DNA from: Anniella stebbinsi
Taxonomy: Eukaryota > Chordata > Lepidosauria > Squamata > Anniellidae
DNA: 64,000 nt
Reading direction: 5' to 3'
NCBI GenBank assembly: GCA_029215795.1
Contig: JARDYH010000002.1
Location: forward strand, 367,255,570 to 367,319,569
In this document: positions 51,886 to 64,000 of the stretch, one piece after another
Numbering within the stretch: position 1 is the stretch's first letter
Layout: the number at the start of each line of letters is the position of its first letter
Position numbers and translations under genes: made by a program
Notes under the pieces: model-generated
What the model was told of the DNA's origin: nothing
Databases searched by the model: none
The model's input: the letters and a program-made list of their open reading frames with translations, nothing else

Positions 51886-52179
51886 TTTAATTCCCCCCCC
51901 CAAACCATCCCACTCATAAACACACACACACCTCTCATTCTGTGTCAGCAAAGTTGTACATCAGCAAAGGAAAGGACCCCCCCACACAGTGGTGAGGGAG
52001 GATGGGAGAGGTAGTCCAAAGTATCTCGTGGGCATCAGGTAGGAGAAGGCTCGCCCACAGGCTCATTTTCAGTGTCTTTTCCGACCGGGCATGTGCCTCT
52101 CCAAATTGTGCCACACATTTTCAGCTAGGCTGCCGTCCAGTTACGGACGTATCCAGAACACTGTCTGCTCCAGTTGTGC

Positions 52180-52730
52180 TGGGTGAATTTCAATTGCTGA
52201 GGCCAGAGGATGTGGACAAGGTACATGGTCATGTCCCACTAACCACATGTATGCTTGACCCTCGAGCCTCCTGGCTCATATTTCATAGGGAGGGGATTCC
52301 AGCTGGGTTCAGGAGCTGCTCGGTTCCTCTTTAAGGGAAAGGAGGGCTCCCGCCTCTTCAAAAGAGGGGGTGATCAGGGCACTCCTGCAGAAAGCTCGCC
52401 TGGATCCAGGAGTGGAAAACAACGACAGGATGGTTGCCAACATCCCCTTCCAGGGCAAGGTGCTTCAGCAAGTGGCCGCTGATGAGCTCCATGGGCTTCT
52501 TCAGGCCTGGTTTTGGAAGGGAAACTGCCTTGGTTGCCCTGTGGTTGTCTCTCTTGAACCTCGCAACTGCTTCTGATATCATTGGCCATGGGGTCCTTCT
52601 AAATAGGCTGAGTGGGACTGAGGGGCACTGCGGTGCGCTGGTTCTGCTCCAACTTGGATGGCTGATTCCAGAAGGTGATGCTGAGGGATTGCTGCTCTGT
52701 CCCGAGGCAATTTCTCAAGGCTCTACAATC
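52180..52730 (+). mobile_element. L2-type LINE fragment
   Basis: Decayed text FQLLRPEDVDKVHGHV near 52190, LLQKARLDPGVENNDR near 52380 and GFGRETALVAL near 52520, collinear with the L2 RT N-terminal region at 62000-62350. Confidence 0.78.
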
Positions 52731-53185
52731 ATAGAATAGTAGAGTTGGAAGGGGCCTCTAAGGCCATAGTGTCCAACCCCCTGCTCAATGCAGGAATCTA
52801 CCTTAAAGCATCCCTGACAGATGGCTGTCCAGCTGCCTCTTGAAGGCCTCTAGTGTGGGAGAGCCCACCACCTCCCTAGGTCATTGGCTCCACTGTCGTG
52901 TTGCTGTAACAGTCAGGAAGTTTTTTTCTGGTGTCTAGCCGGAATCTGGCTTCCTGTCACTTGAGCCCATTGTGCCGCATCCTGCACTCTGTGTTGATCG
53001 AGAAGAGATCCTGGCCCTCCTCTGTGTGACAACCTTTCAAGGGCTTGAAGAGTGCTATCATGTCTCCCCTCAATCTTCTTTTCTCTAGGCTAAACATGCC
53101 CAGTTCTTTCAGTCTCTCCTCATAGGGCTTTGCTTCCAGACCCCTGATCATCCTCATTGCCCTCCTCTGAAGGATTGGGCAGGAA
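52731..53185 (-). mobile_element. CR1 LINE 3' end
   Basis: On plus it starts CATAGAATAGTAGAGTTGG, the classic amniote CR1 3' terminus reversed. The minus strand gives [19 protein letters not shown] and [19 protein letters not shown]. Confidence 0.92.
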
Positions 53186-54179
53186 GTAGATCTCCAGCTG
53201 TTTTGGAGTTCAACTCCCAGCATTCCTAACCCTTGGCTATGCTTGCAGGGGCTTCTGGGAGTAGAAGTCTAAACCTTCGGCCCACCCCTGCTCTATTTTG
53301 TCCCCCATGCTTTGCAAAATCTGCATAAAACCACTGGGAGAGGTGATCTGGGGATGTGGGTGAGTGTCACCAGTAGTATCCAGATGACATAGGGGAGGCT
53401 GATGCTCTTCTGAAGCAGCACTTGGGTAGGGTCAGTGGGAGGTGCGCGTGACCTCGGTGGCTCAGAGCGGCTCTGTCAGTCTAGGATGATCAGCCAACCC
53501 TGACTCCGCCTGAGGGCTTTTGATTCTCCTTCATCCCAAGAACCAAATTCTACTTTGGAGAAGCTCTTCCGTGACTCTGCATGCCAGGGGGGTGGGGCAA
53601 AGGCAATGGGGCGTGGCCAAAATTCCCAAAATACCAGCATGTTTTAGCTTCCAGCTCTTACAGCCTTCAGAGAGGCAGGTCACCCTTTTGGAATGGGCAG
53701 ACCTCGCTCAAAAGCTGTTTTTATCTGGGTGTTGATGGAAGATCCTGGACTAAATGGCAAAATCAGTAGATTCTGAGGATACTGTATGCCCCACATTGGG
53801 GGCTTTTTCCAGAAAGACAATGGAAAGTGGTAAGGTGAAATTTGGGGACATTATGCAGATGACAGGAGACAACAATAACACGGGAGGACAATGTTGTAGG
53901 TCTACTTCTGTGTAAATTCTGCAGTGAAAAGTGCATTGGGAGCATCCCTTTAGGCTGCCTCATTTTAGCGGTGTTTAGCAAGGTCTCAGGAGTAACAGGC
54001 ACAGCATCTGCTGGGGGCCCTGGTGTGTAGGCTACCCTTTTGGGGTCCAATGAAAGGCTCAGAAAGCTCACCTGAGACTGGCCAGGTGCAGGACGGGCTG
54101 AGGGTGGCCAGTGAGGGCTGGACGAGGGAGGGAGGAACCACCCTGCCGGCTGCTAAAGACACATCCTCCAAAGACCCTG
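53186..54179. other. Unassigned; fragment of palindromic MITE at 53190-53290
   Basis: CTGTTTTGGAGTTCAACTCCCAG to GGGAGTAGAAGTCTAAAC is a decayed copy of the 47425 repeat. Nothing else is recognised. Confidence 0.4.
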
Positions 54180-54470
54180 GGAAAGGCAGGCTGGATTTGA
54201 TTTATTTGGACTTCATTTATTTACTAAATTTACTAACACACATTTTATGGGCAGCTCACAAAACAAACACAACCCTTTAAAATACAATATGAAGCTGATT
54301 AGAAATTCATGCAGGCGAGACACAAATTTAAAACAAGGGACCAGGCCATAAACCATGAATTATTTTAAAGGCCATAAGGTCTCTCTGCCAGGCCCTGAAA
54401 CATCCACAAAGCGGACTCCTGGTGAGCCTCTCTGAGAAGGTTGTCCCAGATCCAGGGAGCATCTGCCACA
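54180..54470 (-). mobile_element. L2-type LINE 3' fragment
   Basis: TTTATTTA tail at 54195, then GGGCAGCTCACAAAA and the AGAAGGTTGTCCCAGATCCAGG block of the L2 C-terminus in reverse. Confidence 0.6.
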
Positions 54471-54715
54471 AAGGCCCCGGGCCCATTCTCATTGGTTTGG
54501 CATGCAAGGTGCTATTGGCGTGGAAGACAGGCAGGCAGATGTACCTGTGATGTTCTACTGTTTAGGGATGTGAATGTGTTGCAAAAGTTGTTATTTGGAG
54601 TTACAGGTCTGGGTGAGTATAGAATGAGTGGTAAGTGAGTGCTGATTGGTTAGTTGTTTGGAGTGCCTGGATTGGTGGGGGTGGGAGAGTGGGAGGAGCT
54701 GGAGAGCAAATGAGA

Positions 54716-54882
54716 TACCGTATTTCATCAAATCTAAGATGCCATCGATTGTAAGATGCACCTTAATTTCAGGGCCACCGACAGGGAAAAAGCTTTGCCA
54801 TCGATTCCAAGATGCACCCTGTTTTCAGAGACATTTAAATGGGGGGGGGGGGAGTGCGTCTTAGAATTGATGAAATACGGTA
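54716..54882. mobile_element. Palindromic MITE with TACCGTATTTC ends
   Basis: TACCGTATTTCATCAAATC at the left is the inverted match of GATGAAATACGGTA at the right. The interior repeats AAGATGCACC. TA at each edge suggests a Tc1/mariner-type insertion. Confidence 0.75.
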
Positions 54883-55449
54883 TATATGTCAGACAGAGGG
54901 AGAGCTGACAGGGTTGTTTGGGTTCAATTGAGGAGGGGGGTTGATTGTGGGTTGAGCAGGGAAAAGATAAGAGAGAGAGAGAGAGAGTATCTAGTGAGGT
55001 GTTTGATTGATTGATATTGTGACAGGAAACAGTTTGGCTTTGGGAACAGTTTGAAACATATAAGCCTTATACTTGAAACCACTACGCAAATATAACCGAG
55101 GAAACCAATAAGTTTACTCTGCACGCAATATAGTTGATGTTAATAAATCTTGTTAATTTCATCCAACTGGTGTGGTAATTGAAGGTGTATCTGAGGAAGG
55201 TACTGGTGGCAGCAGGAATAATAGAGGCTTGTCTGAGGCCAGGTTGCTGGGCTGTGGGGCCTAATAGTAAAGGCAGGACAGGGGAAGCAGCGGCAGCAAG
55301 GGGCTAAGATAAAGCGTCACAGCGCCTGCCCCACAAGCAGCGCAACATCCCCTCCGCTTGACCATGGGGGATTCTCTGACGGAACCTCCGTCGGTTCTTA
55401 TCGTCAGCCAAAGGCAAGGCAAGGATCCTGGCTCTGCAGGAAAGGAACT
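54883..55449. other. Unassigned sequence
   Basis: No gene supported; a GA run at 54970-54988. Confidence 0.4.
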
Positions 55450-55540
55450 GCTTGGCATTTCTGTAACCCGCCCAGAGAGCTTCGGCTGTTGGGCGCTAGA
55501 GAAATGCAGTAAATGAATAAAGGAATAAAGGTTTTCAGCC
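55450..55540 (+). mobile_element. L2-type LINE 3' tail
   Basis: GCCCAGAGAGCTTCGGCTGT followed by TGAATAAA-type repeats. Confidence 0.7.
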
Positions 55541-56344
55541 TTGTGTGACGCAGCCCTTGCCTGCTCAGCAGACGCTCCAGGATCGAGGTGTCACACTTTT
55601 GCCAGCTTGAGCTGCACTTTTTCCCAGGCCAATAGATGAGAAAGAGGAAGTTTGACAAACCAAGCAATTATTTATGGCATCATTAAAAGGTCATGCAGCG
55701 AAATGAGAACAGGAGCCGCATGGGAACGTGTCAGTGTCAAAAGACAAATTGGCAGGTTGGAGGGCCCAGAATGCCCCAAGCCCCCCTGCACCAGCCCTGG
55801 GCTGACCTCTCTGTTGGCACAACTGCTCTGGGGTTTCCCAGGACGGATCGGAGTGCCTTGCTCTGGCAAAGCCTCGCGTGCATCTCTCTTCCTCCCTGAT
55901 CCAAGGCTCTCTTTTCAGGCAGAGGCAGCAGTTGTACCTCCAAATGGAGCCCTTCCTTCCAGCCTTGAGTTCCAGAGTTCCTTGGCCCACTCCCATGGTT
56001 GTTTAGTAGGAGGCCCTCACATGCGTGCTGGGCAATGAAGCAAAGGGGCCCATTTATGTGCTTTCAGCTGAACTGAGCTTCTAGGTGAAGGTCCCAGAGG
56101 GAACGATTTGGGCCCAAGGTGCACCCTGTGTTTAAGGTATCTCCTCAACAGGCCTCCAGTCCCCTTCAAAGAGGCTGCTGAGACAGCATTGGGGCGTTCC
56201 TCTGCCCCCAGCCCTGTACCTGCTAGTCATCACCTCCTGCTGCCTGCCTGGACTTTGGGTCCCCCCCTCCCGCTGAGCTTGCCACCCCGAGTCTTTGGTC
56301 CTGCAAAAGAGGCCTTGCTGGGGCAGGGTTCTTCCCCACAGAAG
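55541..56344. other. Unassigned sequence
   Basis: No gene or repeat supported; short open frames only. Confidence 0.4.
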
Positions 56345-56860
56345 GGGAGACTGCCTCGTGGCCATTTCAGTAGGGGCACCACAGGGTTCAGTCCTGGGCC
56401 CAGTGTTCTTCAACATTTTTATTAATGATTTGGATGAGGAGGTGCAGGGAATACTTATCAAATTTGCAGACAACACAAAATTGGGTGGGATTGCTAATAC
56501 TCTGGAAGACAGAAACAAACTCCAAAGAGATCTTGATAAACTGGAGCGCTGGGCTGAAAACAACAGAATGAAATTTCATAGGGAAAAATGCCAAGTTCCA
56601 CACCTAGGAAAAAGAAACCAAATGCACAGTTACAAGATGGGGGATACTTGGCTCAGCAATACGACTAGTGAGAAGGATCTTGGAATTGTTGTAGATCACA
56701 AGCTGAATATGAGCCAACAGTGTGATGTGGCTGCAAAAAAAAGCCAATGCTATTTTGGGCTGCATTAATGGAAGTACAGCTTCCAAATCGCGCGAGGGAC
56801 AGGTTCCCCTCTATTCGGCACTGGTGAGGCCTCATCTTGAATGCAGATTGTAAGCATCCT
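56345..56860 (+). mobile_element. CR1 LINE, RT core fragment
   Basis: The plus frame gives GAPQGSVLGPVFFNIFINDL and the catalytic motif as FADN (normally FADD), then KLERWAENNRMKFHREKCQ. The Asp-to-Asn change removes a catalytic residue. Confidence 0.92.
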
Positions 56861-57246
56861 AGAAGGGGACACTGCCTCGTGTGGCTATTGTGATTCCTAA
56901 CTCTCCTCTGGGCTCCCTTGCAAGTTCTCTGGGTGGTTTGTGAGGAGGGCCTCTGAATCTTAGTGTGTTCTCTGCCACTGAACTACAGCTCTCTCGTTAG
57001 CTTCCCTTTGCTCCCAGGCCCATATCGCAGGGCTTTCTCCACCCCTTCCCTTATTGTGATGTGTGTTGATTGCTAGGCATGCAAATAGGTCTGAGATGCT
57101 AGAAGAAATTAGAATAATGGCAGCTGCAATTAATTCATCATTGGCAGCACATTGAATTGTGCTTGGAAGCTGACTAATGCAACTGTGAGATCGCTGGCGA
57201 AATTCGCTTCTGGATGACCTGTGACACATCATTCTTCTTAATGTAG

Positions 57247-57560
57247 GCTGACCATATGAAAAGGAGGTCAGGGCTCATGTAACTTTAACAGTTGTAGAGA
57301 AAAGGGAATTTCAGCCAGTGTCATTTGTATGCAATTAGTTCCTGGTGAAATTCCCTCTTCATCACAACTGTTAAAGTTGCAGGCACTATACTAGAGTGAC
57401 CATATGCAAAAGAAGGCAGGGCCCCTGCAACTTTAACTGTTGTGATGAAGATGGAATTTCACCAGGAACTAATTGCATACAAATGACACTGGCTGAAATT
57501 CCCTTTACTCTACAACTGTTAAAGTTACATGAGCCCTGTCCTCCTTTTCATATGGTCAGC
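57247..57560. mobile_element. Long-palindrome MITE
   Basis: GCTGACCATATGAAAAGGAG at the left and the inverted copy at the right end (CTCCTTTTCATATGGTCAGC). Internal arms (AACTTTAACAGTTGTAGAG, AATTCCATTTTC-type) also pair, making most of the 314 bp foldable. CTTAATGTAG occurs on both sides. Confidence 0.78.
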
Positions 57561-58129
57561 TTATCTTAATGTAGCTCCAAGCAAGACAAAACAACCAGGA
57601 GGAGGGACTTTGTGTTGAAGGGAACAAACAAAGAAGGCTTTTGCCTGGATCTGGTCTCACCAGACTTCCTGTAGTTTTTTAGCAAAAACAATCCAGTGAG
57701 TGTGTGGCATTTCCATCTGGCAGAGAGGTGAAAATTAGTGCTTCCTCGGTGGCAATTAATTCCAGGAAAGATCCTGGGTTGAACACAATTCAATCCTTGG
57801 ATGGACTGAAGGTGAACAGCCACAGCAAGGTGGAGGGCAAAGTTCCCAGGAAACAGAGACGGGAGTGAAGGAGATGCAGGACGGATGGCAATTGGCTGAC
57901 CTTGCAATGGAGGGCACCTCCTCCCGCCCCGTCCTTCATCCCTCCTCCTGCATCTTCCCGCTTTCTCTGCTGGAGCAAGTCTCCTATGAGGAACATCAAA
58001 ACATAACAGGAGCCCTGCTGGCCTCCCTCATCCCTCATCCTGTTCCTACAGTGGCTAGCCATATGCCCTGGGGGAAAGCCCACAAGCAGGACAGGACTAC
58101 AACCACACTCCTGAGCATCTTCCCCAGCA
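57561..58129. other. Unassigned sequence
   Basis: No gene supported. Confidence 0.4.
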
Positions 58130-59850
58130 ACTGGTACCTCTGAGGCCTCTGATACTGGAGGTAGCACATAGCCATCATGACTAGTAACCATAAACAGCCT
58201 TATCTTCCATGAAATTCACTAATTTCCTTTTGAAGCCATCCAAATTGGTGGTTGTAACTCCATCTTGGGATAGCAAATCCCATACTTTAACTATGCACTA
58301 CATAGAGAAGTCCTTCCTTTTCTCTGTCCTGAATCTCCCACCAATCAGCTTTGTGGGATGAAGACCCCACTGGGTTCTAGCACTATGAGAGAGGGAGAAA
58401 AATGTCTCCCTCTCCACAATCTCCACACCATAAGTACTTTTGTACACTTCTATCATGTCTCCCCTTACTTGCCTTTTCTCTAAGCTAAAAAGTCCCAGAT
58501 GTTGCAACCTTTCCTTGTAGGGGTGTTGCTCCAGCCCCTTGATAAATGTAGTTGCCCTTTTCTGCACTTTTTCTAACTCTACAATAATACCCTTCTATGG
58601 TGTGGTAACCAGAACTGTACATCATATTCCAAGTGTGGTTGCACCATAGATTTGTATAAAGGCAATACAATAGTGGCAACTTTATTCTAAGTTCCTTTCC
58701 TAACTTTATCTAACATGGAATTTGCCTTTTTCACATCAGCTGCACACTGAGTTGAAACCTTCATCAAGCTGCCCACCACAGCCTGAAGATCTTTCTTGGT
58801 CAGTCACTACTCGCTCAAATTCTACCAGTGCCTTTGCCCCAATGCCTGCATTGGCATGTTCAGAGGAGGGCAACAAGGATGATGAGGGGTCTGGAAACAA
58901 AGCACTATCAGGAGAGATTGAAGCACTGGGCATGTTTAACCTGGAGAAGAGAAGATTGAGGGGAGACAGGATAGCACTCTTCAAGTACTTGAAAGGTTGT
59001 CACACAGAGGAGGGCCAGGATCTCTTCTCGATCAACCCAGAATTCAGGACACGGAATAAGGGGCTCAAGTTACAGGAAGCCAGATTCTGGCTGGATATCA
59101 GGAAAAACTTCCCGGCTGTTAGAGCAATGCGACAATGGAACCAATGACCTAGGGAGGTGGTGGGCTCTCCCACATTAGAGGCCTTCAAGAGGCAGCTGGA
59201 CAACCATCTGTCAGGTATGCTTTAAGGTAGATTCCTGCATTGAGCAGGGGGTTGGACTCGATGGCCTTAGAGGCCCCTTCCAACTCTACTATTCTATGAT
59301 TCTGTGATTCTATGACCTCCTTATACTTGCTTACATTGAATTGCATTTGCCATTTTAATGGCCATTCTCCCAGTTTGGATAAATCCTTTTGGAGATCTTT
59401 GCAATCCCTTTTTGTTGAAGCACCAATAATAATTTGGTGTCATTGGCAAACGTGGCCACTTCACTGCTCACTCTGAATTCCACATCACTTATGAACAAGT
59501 TGAAAAGCACTGGTCCCAATACTGATCCCTGTGGGACCCCACTGTTTACTTCTCTCTGTCGGGAGAATTGACCGTTTATTCCTATTCTCTGCTTTCTGTT
59601 CTCTAACGAGTTACTGATCCACAGGAGGACCTCTCCTCTTATTCCATGACTGCTAAGCTTGCTCAGGTGTCTTTGGTGATGGACTTTATCAAAAGCCTTT
59701 TGGAAGTCCAAGTAAACAATGTCCATCGGATCTCCCCTGTCTATATGTTTGTTGACACTCTCAAAGAATTCTAGAAGATTAGTGAGTCAGGACTTGCCTT
59801 TGCAGAAGCTGTGTTGATACTTTTTTAGTAGATGTGTCCTTCACCCCAAT
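58130..59850 (-). mobile_element. CR1-type LINE, split by a second CR1
   Basis: Minus-strand text: 3' untranslated part at 58130-58300, KRATTFIKGLEQHPYKERLQ (~58540), then after an insertion YLDFQKAFDKVHHQRHLSK (~59700), [14 protein letters not shown] (~59540) and FANDTK (~59440). The insertion occupies about 58853-59320. Confidence 0.88.
58853..59320 (+). mobile_element. CR1 LINE 3' end nested in older CR1
   Basis: RALS-type CR1 C-terminus: [20 protein letters not shown] and [20 protein letters not shown], ending in the ATTCTATGATTCTGTGATTC octamer repeats that mark CR1 3' termini. Confidence 0.92.
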
Positions 59851-60244
59851 TGTTAGGGGACTGTTTTATTTTCTGTTACTATATCTAAAATAAAAAATTT
59901 AAAATGTTAAAGAAAAATGTGTCCTCCCACATGCTTGATAATTTTATCTTTAACGAGCAAGCTGTCCCAGCTTTGCACAGGTTAGAATCGCTCTTCATTT
60001 GATGCAGCAAAACCTTCAAGCCAACTTACACAGCAGTCAGAGTGCTCTGCCTGAGTGCCACAGCCCCTGGCACCCCTACCATGGTGGACCCCTGTATCCC
60101 CCTGAAGGAGGGGGTCTGTCCATTTGATTCCTCGCGGGAGGGGGGTAACCATGTAGCGGTGTGTCTCTGCCTACTGAACTCTGCTGGCTTCAAACTGTAT
60201 TGACTCCTGCATAACTATGTTGTTTAGGGAAGTCTGCCTCTAAT

Positions 60245-60575
60245 GGCTGAAGATGAGTATTGCGTCCAGTTCTGGACACCACACTTCAAGAAGGATGCAG
60301 ACAAGCTGGAGCGTGTTCAGAAGAGGGCAACGAGGATGATCAGGGGTCTGGAAACAAAGCCCTATGAGGAGAGATTGAAAGAACTAGGCATGTTTAGCCT
60401 GGAGAAGAGAAGATTGAGGGGAGACATGATAGCACTCTTCAAACACTTGAAAGGTTGTCACACAGAAGAGGGCCAGGATCTCTTCTCGATCAACCCAGAG
60501 TGCAGGAGGACACGGAATAACAAGCTCAACTTACAGGAAGACAGATTTTGGCTGGACATCAGGAAAAACTTCGTG
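60245..60575 (+). mobile_element. CR1 LINE 3' fragment
   Basis: [40 protein letters not shown] and FWLDIRKNF, cut off at 60576 by the L2 3' end. Confidence 0.9.
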
Positions 60576-63500
60576 ACTATTTATTTATTTATATTTATTT
60601 TATTCCATTTATATACCACCCCATAGCTCTGGGCGGTTTACAAAAAATAAAAACATTGAACATTAAAAACACCGATATAAAAATTTAAAACCATAAAGCA
60701 TAAAAACAAGTTAAAATTACAATATCCTTCTGGGTCAAAGCACAACAAAAACACAAAAACACAAAACCCTCATCATATGCTGTTAAATGCCTGGGAGAAA
60801 AGGAAAGTCTTGACCTGGCGCCGAAAAGATAACAATGTTGGCGCCAGGCGAGCCTCATCAGGGAGATCATTCCATAATTGGGGGGGCACCACTGAAAAGG
60901 CCCTCTCCCTTGTTGCCACCCTCCGTGCTTCCCTTGGAGTAGGCAACCGGAGGAGGACCTTAGATGTAGATCGTAGTGTAAGGGTAGGTTCGTGTCGGGA
61001 GAGGCGTTCCATCAGGTATTGTGGTCCTAAGCCATGTAAGGCTTTATATGTTAGAACCAGCACCTTGAATTCGGCTCAGACACATATAGGCAGCCAATGC
61101 AAGCGGGCCAGAGTAGGTCTTATATGTTCAAACCTTCTGGTTCCTGTTATCACTCTGGCCGCTGCATTTTGCACAAGCTGCAGCTTCTGAACTTTCTTCA
61201 AAGGCAGCCCCATGTAGAGTGCATTGCAGTAATCCAATTTAGAGATTACCAGAGCATAGACAACTGAAGCCAGGTTATCCCTGTCCAGATAGGGGCGTAG
61301 CTGGGCCACCAACCGAAGTTGGTAGAAGGCACTCCATGCCACCGAGGCCACCTGAGCCTCAAGTAACAGAGATGGTTCTAGGAGAACCCCCAAGCTATGA
61401 ACCCGCTCCTTCAGGGGGAGTGCAACCCCATCCAGCACAGGTTGAACACCCATCCGGTCAGAAGAACCACCCACTAACAGCATCTCAGTCTTGTCTGGAT
61501 TGAGTTTCAGTTTGTTAGCCCTCATCCAGTCCATTGTCGCAGCCAGGCACATCCACAGCCTCACCTGCTGAAGATGTGAAGGTGAAATAGAGTTGTGTGT
61601 CATCAGCGTACTGATGACAATGCACTCCAAAACTCCGGATGACCGCTCCCAACGGTTTCATGTAAATGTTGAACAGCATGGGGGACAAGACTGACCCCAT
61701 ACTGGAGAATCCACGGGGCCGAGCAATGTTCCCCAAGCACCACCTTCTGGAGCCGACCCCCCAAATAGGCGCGGAACCACTGCAATGCAGTGCCTCCCAC
61801 TCCCAACTCAGCCAGTCATCCCAGAAGGATACCATGGTTGATGGTATCGAAAGCCGCTGAGAGATCAAGGAGAATCAACAGAGTCACACTCCCCCTGTCT
61901 TTCTCCCGACATAGGTCATCATACAGGGCGACCAAGGCTGTTTCCGTACCAAAACCAGGCCTGAAGCTGGACTGAAATGGATCCAGATAATCAGTCTCAT
62001 CCAAGAGTGTCTGGAGCTGGCTCGCAACCACTCGCTCAAGGACCTTGCCCAGGAATGGAATATTTGCCACAGGTCTATAGTTATTAAGATTTTCGGGGTC
62101 TAGGGAAGATTTCTTCAGGAGTGGTCTCACTACAGCCTCCTTCAAACGGTCTGGGACCACTCCCTCTCGTAGAGAGGCATTAATCACTTCCCTGGCCCAG
62201 ACAGCTGTTCCATCCCTGCTAGCTTTTATTAGCCAAGAGGGGCAAGGATCCAGTACAGAGGTGGTTGCACGAACCTGTCCAAGCACCTTGTCAACATCCT
62301 CGAGCTGTATCAACTGAAACTCATCCAAGAAAACAGGACAAGCCTGTGCTCTGGACACCTCGCTAGATTCGCCTGCTATAACACTGGAGTCTAAGTCCTG
62401 GCGGATGCCCAAGATTTTATTCTGGAAGTGCCTAGCAAATTCAGTACAGCGGGCCTCAGATGGTTGTACCACATCCTTGGGGCCAGCATGTAATAGCCTC
62501 CGGACAACTCTGAAAAGCTCCGCTGGGCGGCAGATTGATGATTTGATAGTGGAAGAAAAGTATTGCTTTTCTACCTTCCTCACTGCCCCTGAATATACCT
62601 TACTACAGGCACTTACCAGTGTTTGATTGCATCCATCAGCAGTTCATCTCCATCTGCCCTCAAGCCATCTCCTATTTTGTTTCATTGCTCTCAGCTGTGG
62701 GGTATACCATGGAGCCGTACGAGCTCTACACAGGAGAGGGCGCTCAGGAGCAATCGTGTCAACCGCCCAGGTCATTTCTGCATTCCACAGATCAACCAGG
62801 GTTTCGACAGGAGAGCCAGCCCTATCAGCCAGAAAACACCCAGAGCCCTCTGGAAACCATCCGGATCCTTAGCCTCCGGGGGACGGACCATCTTAATGGG
62901 TCCCCCACCCTTGCAGAGGGGAAAAGCCGCTATAAGTCTAAACCTCAGCAAGAAGTGATCTGACCATGACAAAGGGCCTGATGTAAAGTCCTCTACTTTC
63001 AGATCACCATCTCCATGTCCAGTTGCGAAAACCGGGTCTAGAGTATGCCCTGCTACATGCGTTGGGCCGATGGCATGTTGGGACAGTCCCATGGTTGTCA
63101 TGGAGACCATGAAATCCTGAGCTGTCCCAGATAAGGTGCCCTCAGTGTGAATGTTGACATCCCCCAGAACCAACAGTCTGGGGGATCTCAGCAGTATACC
63201 CGAGGCCATCTCCGTCAGCTCACCTAGGGAGTCCATTGAGCAGCAGGGTGGGCGGTTCACCAACAGAATCCCTAATCTGTCCCGCTGACCCAACACAAGG
63301 TGCAAACACTCCAGACCAGTAGTCACATGGACAGGGAGCCTGCAGAGGGAGATGGAGTTCCTATAGACCACAGCAAACCCCCCCTCCCCGGCCCTCAGGT
63401 CTACCCTGGTGCTGAGCCAAGTATCCTGGTGGACATAACTGGGAGATACTAACTCCTCCCTGCTCACCCACCCAGGTCTTGGTTATACATGCCAGATTGG

Positions 63501-63760
63501 CTGCCTCATCCACAATTAAGTCGTGGATGAGGGAGGTCTTATTATGTACCAATCTGGCATTTAAGAGCAACATCCGGAGTCCCGAGGGCTGGCTGATAGG
63601 GCAACCAACAAACCTGCAGTTGCGAGGAGGACTGGAACATGGCACAGCCGTTAACTGTCTGAGCCGCGTTCCCCTTACCTGGCATGTCCTCCTCACAACG
63701 CCATATCTCCCTCTACCCGTCACTACACTGATTGGGGCACCCTCAAATACATTCTAGTTG
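60576..63760 (-). mobile_element. L2-type LINE, best-preserved copy (ORF2 nearly full length)
   Basis: The minus strand gives, in order, an AP-endonuclease domain (LLNARLVHNKTSLIHDLI ~63570, LGDVNIH ~63150, SDHFLLRF ~62960) and the RT (RPLLKKSSLDPENLNNYRPV ~62100, DLSAAFDTINHGILLG ~61850, QYADDTQLYF ~61600, KLKLNPDKTEMLLVGG ~61510). The C-terminal block follows (60773-61063). The 3' end is a TTTATTTA repeat at 60580. Frames are broken, so it is inactive. It is the template for interpreting the L2 copy that hosts the Polinton. Confidence 0.93.
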
Positions 63761-64000
63761 AGCTCCTATCATTGCGGCTTTGAGCAACACCCAAGTGTTT
63801 TGGAGATATCAGAGCCTCTTGAGTTCATCTTTCAAATTCCTTATTACCAATTCCCTCATTTCCCCCCTTTAAACCCAAATGTGGCTGTGTTGGGCTTCTT
63901 TGGCAATTTCTGACCTGTAATTTTTTAAAACTTGATAGCACTATGCTTGCTGTTTCCAGTCACTTTAATAACACCCATATTTCGCACTAGACCCTACTTA
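63761..64000 (-). mobile_element. CR1 LINE fragment, runs off the window
   Basis: Text such as CTTGAGTTCATCTTTCAAATTC and CCAATTCCCTCATTTCCCCC matches the CR1 copy at 40560-40690. Continues beyond the window. Confidence 0.6.

Noticed and set aside
57247..57560. CRISPR-like or structured RNA locus
   Set aside because: It is one long inverted repeat with flanking direct repeat, i.e. a MITE; no regular spacers.
60773..63723. Series of long minus-strand open frames as host genes
   Set aside because: They are consecutive pieces of one L2 ORF2 (endonuclease, reverse transcriptase, C-terminal block).

Overview
This window is vertebrate DNA, most likely from a non-avian reptile and probably a squamate. 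CR1-type and L2-type LINE fragments occur throughout on both strands, with one L1 fragment, tRNA-derived SINEs, hAT-like and palindromic MITEs, two solo LTRs and many microsatellites. I found no host protein-coding gene that I can support. A CpG-rich island at about 49.4-50.8 kb is the best candidate for a host promoter.

The centrepiece is a 15.7-kb Maverick/Polinton (adintovirus-like) element at 14272-29962. It lies inside an L2-type LINE and is bounded by a perfect 6-bp target-site duplication, ACCATG. It has long terminal inverted repeats (856 bp left, 673 bp right) with AG...CT termini. The plus-strand block holds a left-end spliced gene, a spliced protein-primed DNA polymerase B, a packaging ATPase, a small basic/hydrophobic protein and a conserved 234-aa protein. 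The minus-strand block, read from the right, holds a right-end spliced gene, an integrase with a C-terminal chromodomain, a penton-like minor capsid protein, a small core-type protein, a double-jelly-roll major capsid protein and an adenain-like protease. The two blocks converge on facing poly(A) signals at 24168 and 24272. Genes inside each block nearly touch or overlap.

Most notable is a two-exon Bcl-2 family gene, closest by eye to cellular BCL2A1, on the minus strand inside the first intron of the polymerase gene (17112-17737). Its intron falls just after the BH2 motif, where cellular Bcl-2 genes have theirs, which points to capture of host DNA with the intron still present. The terminal repeats carry perfect two-decamer p53 response elements (two left, one right), octamer sites 33-40 bp from each end, and clusters of CRE, ETS, forkhead-like and E-box motifs. 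The two end genes both start inside the repeats and so share an N-terminus.

The element is a fossil. The left gene, polymerase, ATPase, small basic protein, core-type protein and penton each carry a stop or frame break. The integrase, major capsid protein, protease, 234-aa protein, Bcl-2 homologue and right-end gene read open.

The flanks show layered nesting: an L2 inside a solo LTR; a MITE carrying a CpG-rich passenger segment inside a second solo LTR; a hAT element with three tandem ~245-bp palindromes inside an L1; and CR1 inside CR1. All calls come from reading the sequence by eye; no database search was run.
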